23,435 nucleotides of DNA from positions 1-23,435 of the forward strand of contig SXJQ01000173.1 in NCBI GenBank assembly GCA_005779345.1, in the 5' to 3' direction. The DNA is from Actinomycetota bacterium (GTDB lineage Bacteria > Actinomycetota > Acidimicrobiia > IMCC26256 > PALSA-610). Below are positions 21,825 to 23,435 of the stretch, piece by piece (the first letter of the stretch is position 1; each line of letters opens with the position of its first letter). The notes under the pieces were generated by a model. It searched no databases and was not told the DNA's origin. It saw only the letters and a list, made by a program, of their open reading frames with translations. The position numbers were made by a program, and so were the translations under genes.

Positions 21825-21952
21825 TCGCGTTCTGACGGCATCTCATGCGCAAAACGATCACCTGCAGGCCGCAAGACGCGCCCGACGACCTGTCCGGAGG
21901 TTTTGCGGCGTCCAGCTCATCGTTTTGCGCACCAATTGCCGTCAGAACGCGA
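21825..21952. repeat. Long imperfect inverted repeat (MITE- or REP-like)
   Basis: Two arms of about 53 bp, 21825-21877 and 21900-21952, are inverted copies; by my count 44 of 53 positions pair without gaps. Perfect blocks are TCGCGTTCTGACGGCA at the outer ends, TGCGCAAAACGAT in the middle and CCGCAA near the loop. The central spacer is about 22 bp. It fills most of the 218-bp gap between the VOC gene and the ATP-grasp gene and is otherwise non-coding. It could be a non-autonomous mobile palindrome, a repetitive extragenic element or a very long hairpin terminator. Confidence 0.85.
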
Positions 21953-21983
21953 TTTCGGGGCGGGGCGGGTCGGTCGGCGGAGG

Positions 21984-22415
21984 TCAGGTGCCGAAGTGGG
22001 TGACGGCGCCGCGCTCGTCGAATCCCATGCCGGGGGCCCACGCGATCTCCCACCGGTTGCCCTCGGGATCGGCGACGTACGCCGAACGTCCGCCCCACTC
22101 GCGGTCCTCGGGCGGCGACACGACCGTCGCGCCCGCGGCCACGGCACGGGCATACGTCGGGTCGACCTGATCGCGGGTGTCGACATTCCACGCAAGGGTG
22201 AACCCGGTGGGAGCGCCCGTCGGCCCTCCCGATTCGGCGGTGAGCTGTGCGATCGGCCAGAGCGCGAGGACGACGCCACCGAGCAGGAACGAGCAGTACT
22301 CCTCGCTCGCGAACGCGACCGGGAACCCGAGCCGCTCGTAGAACGCCCGCAACTCGGGGAGCCGGCGCGCGCCGAGCGTCACGAGGCTGAGACGCGGGTC
22401 AGACGGCGGAATCAC
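21984..22415 (-). CDS. VOC-family (glyoxalase/bleomycin-resistance-like) protein
   Basis: A 143-residue vicinal-oxygen-chelate fold protein; members are metal-dependent lyases, isomerases or dioxygenases, or drug-binding proteins. The first beta-alpha-beta module (LSLVTLGARRLPELRAFYER, then LGFPVAF) and the C-terminal module with DPEGNRWEIAWAP, including the metal-ligand Glu position, are clear. No specific substrate can be assigned. The start is GTG at 22415, overlapping the acyl-CoA ligase by 17 bp; there is no later start that keeps the first beta strand. It is the last gene before the inverted repeat, which may end its transcript. Confidence 0.85.
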   Translation of the reverse strand: MIPPSDPRLSLVTLGARRLPELRAFYERLGFPVAFASEEYCSFLLGGVVLALWPIAQLTAESGGPTGAPTGFTLAWNVDTRDQVDPTYARAVAAGATVVSPPEDREWGGRSAYVADPEGNRWEIAWAPGMGFDERGAVTHFGT

Positions 22416-23435
22416 GGCCGGCCCAGTACTCGTCGCGGAGGAGGCGCTTCAGCAACTTGCCGCTGTCGGTGCGCGGCAGGGAATCGCGCAGCTCGTAGGC
22501 GCGCGGACGCTTGTAGCTGCCGAGGCGCTCCTCGACGAACGCGCGCAGTTCGTCGAGATCGATCCGCTCGGCGTCCTTGGCCTGGACGATCGCGTGCACC
22601 CGTTCGCCCCACTCGTCGTCGGGAATCCCGAACACGGCCGCATCGAGCACCTGCGGATGCGCGTGGAGCACCGCCGCGATCGCGGCGGGGTAGATGTTGA
22701 CCCCACCGGAGATGATCATGTCCTTGAGGCGGTCGCAGATGTGCACGTAGCCCTCGTCGTCGATGTACGCGACATCGCCCACGCTCTTCCACTCGCCACC
22801 TTCGACCTCGGTGAGCTGCTGGTCGGTTCGGTGATAGCCGTCCATCGCGAGGCCCGTGCGGACGAACAGCTCACCGCGCTCGCCCGGCGCCCCATCGTTC
22901 CCCTCGGGGGTGACGACCTTGAGCTCGATGGTGCCGTACGGCTTGCCGCACGAGCCTGGCTTTCGCAGCTGGTCCTCGGGTCGCAACACGGTGTCGACGC
23001 CGAGCTCGGTGCTGCCGTACACCTCGTAGAGGAACCCGTCGCCGAGCTTGTCGATGATCTCGCACTTCAGCGCGTACGGCACCGGCGCAGCGTTGGCGAT
23101 CAACGTACGCATGCTCGTCAGATCAGCGGCAGCGAGTTCCTCGGCGGGGAGCGTCACGATCCGCTTCAACTGCGTCGGGGCCGAGAACGTGTTCGTCACG
23201 CGGTGGTCACGAACGAGACGCAGCCAGGCCCGCGGCTCGAACTTGCGCAGGACGACGATCGGTGCACCCAGCGTGTGCGCGAGCGAGGCGAACGCCAACG
23301 GCCCGGAGTGGTAGAGCGGCCCGGTCGTGAGGTGCACCGGATCCTCGTGGAGCATCCCGAGTTCGGTGAGCAACGCCAGCACGAGGTCGCGATCGGTGCG
23401 CGTCCGGAGCGCGCCCTTCGGCTTCCCGGTCGTGC
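22399..23435 (-). CDS. AMP-forming acyl-CoA synthetase/ligase, N-terminus beyond window
   Basis: ANL-superfamily enzyme that adenylates a carboxylic acid and transfers it to CoA. The frame is open to the window edge, where the visible part begins with the phosphate-binding motif TTGKPKGA, so roughly the first 150-200 residues are missing. Other motifs: LYHSGPLAF, YGSTELGV (acyl-adenylate site), SVGDVAYIDDEGYVHICDR, the hinge and DMIISGGVNIYP, and the C-terminal catalytic Lys in RTDSGKLLKR. It looks like a medium- or long-chain or aromatic acid CoA ligase; the substrate is not determinable. It overlaps the VOC gene at its 3' end. Confidence 0.93.
   Translation of the reverse strand, partial: TTGKPKGALRTRTDRDLVLALLTELGMLHEDPVHLTTGPLYHSGPLAFASLAHTLGAPIVVLRKFEPRAWLRLVRDHRVTNTFSAPTQLKRIVTLPAEELAAADLTSMRTLIANAAPVPYALKCEIIDKLGDGFLYEVYGSTELGVDTVLRPEDQLRKPGSCGKPYGTIELKVVTPEGNDGAPGERGELFVRTGLAMDGYHRTDQQLTEVEGGEWKSVGDVAYIDDEGYVHICDRLKDMIISGGVNIYPAAIAAVLHAHPQVLDAAVFGIPDDEWGERVHAIVQAKDAERIDLDELRAFVEERLGSYKRPRAYELRDSLPRTDSGKLLKRLLRDEYWAGRDSAV

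Noticed and set aside
19265..21835. Plus-strand open frame of 856 codons
   Set aside because: Antisense to dacB and both acyl-CoA synthetase subunits; no recognisable family and low-complexity composition.
21956..21983. G-rich run as a G-quadruplex
   Set aside because: Three runs of three or more G, then only GG pairs; does not meet the four-run pattern for a stable quadruplex.

Overview
The window is a GC-rich (by eye about two thirds G+C) chromosomal segment from an actinobacterium. It is dominated by a complete Pup-proteasome locus, and nearly every gene is on the minus strand. Pup, Dop, PafA, PrcA/PrcB, the ARC/Mpa ATPase, paired WYL regulators (PafB/PafC) and a neighbouring TatA-TatC-HelY block are an actinobacterial signature. 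The architecture (Pup ending in GGE, a DUF3866 gene inside the operon, many GTG starts, many 4-nt gene overlaps) makes a deep lineage such as Acidimicrobiia likely. That placement is inference, because no rRNA gene is present.

Layout, read in the direction of minus-strand transcription (right to left). (1) 23435-21984: the C-terminal part of an AMP-forming acyl-CoA ligase and a VOC/glyoxalase protein. (2) 21952-21825: a long imperfect inverted repeat alone in an intergenic gap. (3) 21765-18190: a two-gene NDP-forming acyl-CoA synthetase (ATP-grasp subunit, then CoA-binding subunit) followed by a PBP4-type D-Ala-D-Ala carboxypeptidase. (4) 18136-17313: three small, mostly membrane-associated proteins of unknown function. 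(5) 17300-14217: a TtuB-like ubiquitin-fold sulfur carrier, a TtuA-like tRNA thiouridine synthetase, TrmI (m1A58 methyltransferase) and a MarP-like membrane serine protease, all overlapping end to end. (6) 13935-14171 on the plus strand: a 3Fe-4S-type ferredoxin, divergent from arc. (7) 13752-4135: arc, dop, pup, prcB, prcA, pafA, DUF3866, pafB, pafC, the Pup-tagging and degradation machinery with the PafBC DNA-damage regulators. (8) 4138-3437: lepB, coupled to pafC. (9) 2713-3450 on the plus strand: a glycerophosphodiester phosphodiesterase, convergent on lepB. (10) 2633-1: a zinc-ribbon protein, a tiny membrane protein, TatA, TatC, a three-helix membrane protein with a Thr-rich repeat tail, and the start of a HelY-type helicase.

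How the genes fit together. PafA attaches Pup to lysines, ARC recognises and unfolds pupylated proteins and feeds them to the PrcA/PrcB 20S core, and Dop removes Pup. Pup already ends in Glu, so Dop should not be needed as a deamidase. TrmI, TtuA and the TtuB-like carrier are the expected partners for a thiolated, methylated tRNA T-loop (s2-U54 with m1A58). The TtuB-like protein, however, carries one extra residue after its Gly-Gly. LepB, TatA and TatC form an export group.

Points most worth a second look: the Gly-Gly-Ala end of the TtuB-like protein; a 10-bp-arm palindrome overlapping the probable arc -10 box; short upstream frames whose stops overlap the starts of prcB and the phosphodiesterase gene; DUF3866 embedded in the pupylation operon; and the inverted repeat at 21825-21952. 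No tRNA, rRNA, CRISPR array or transposase was seen, and there is no gene-free stretch longer than about 220 bases.
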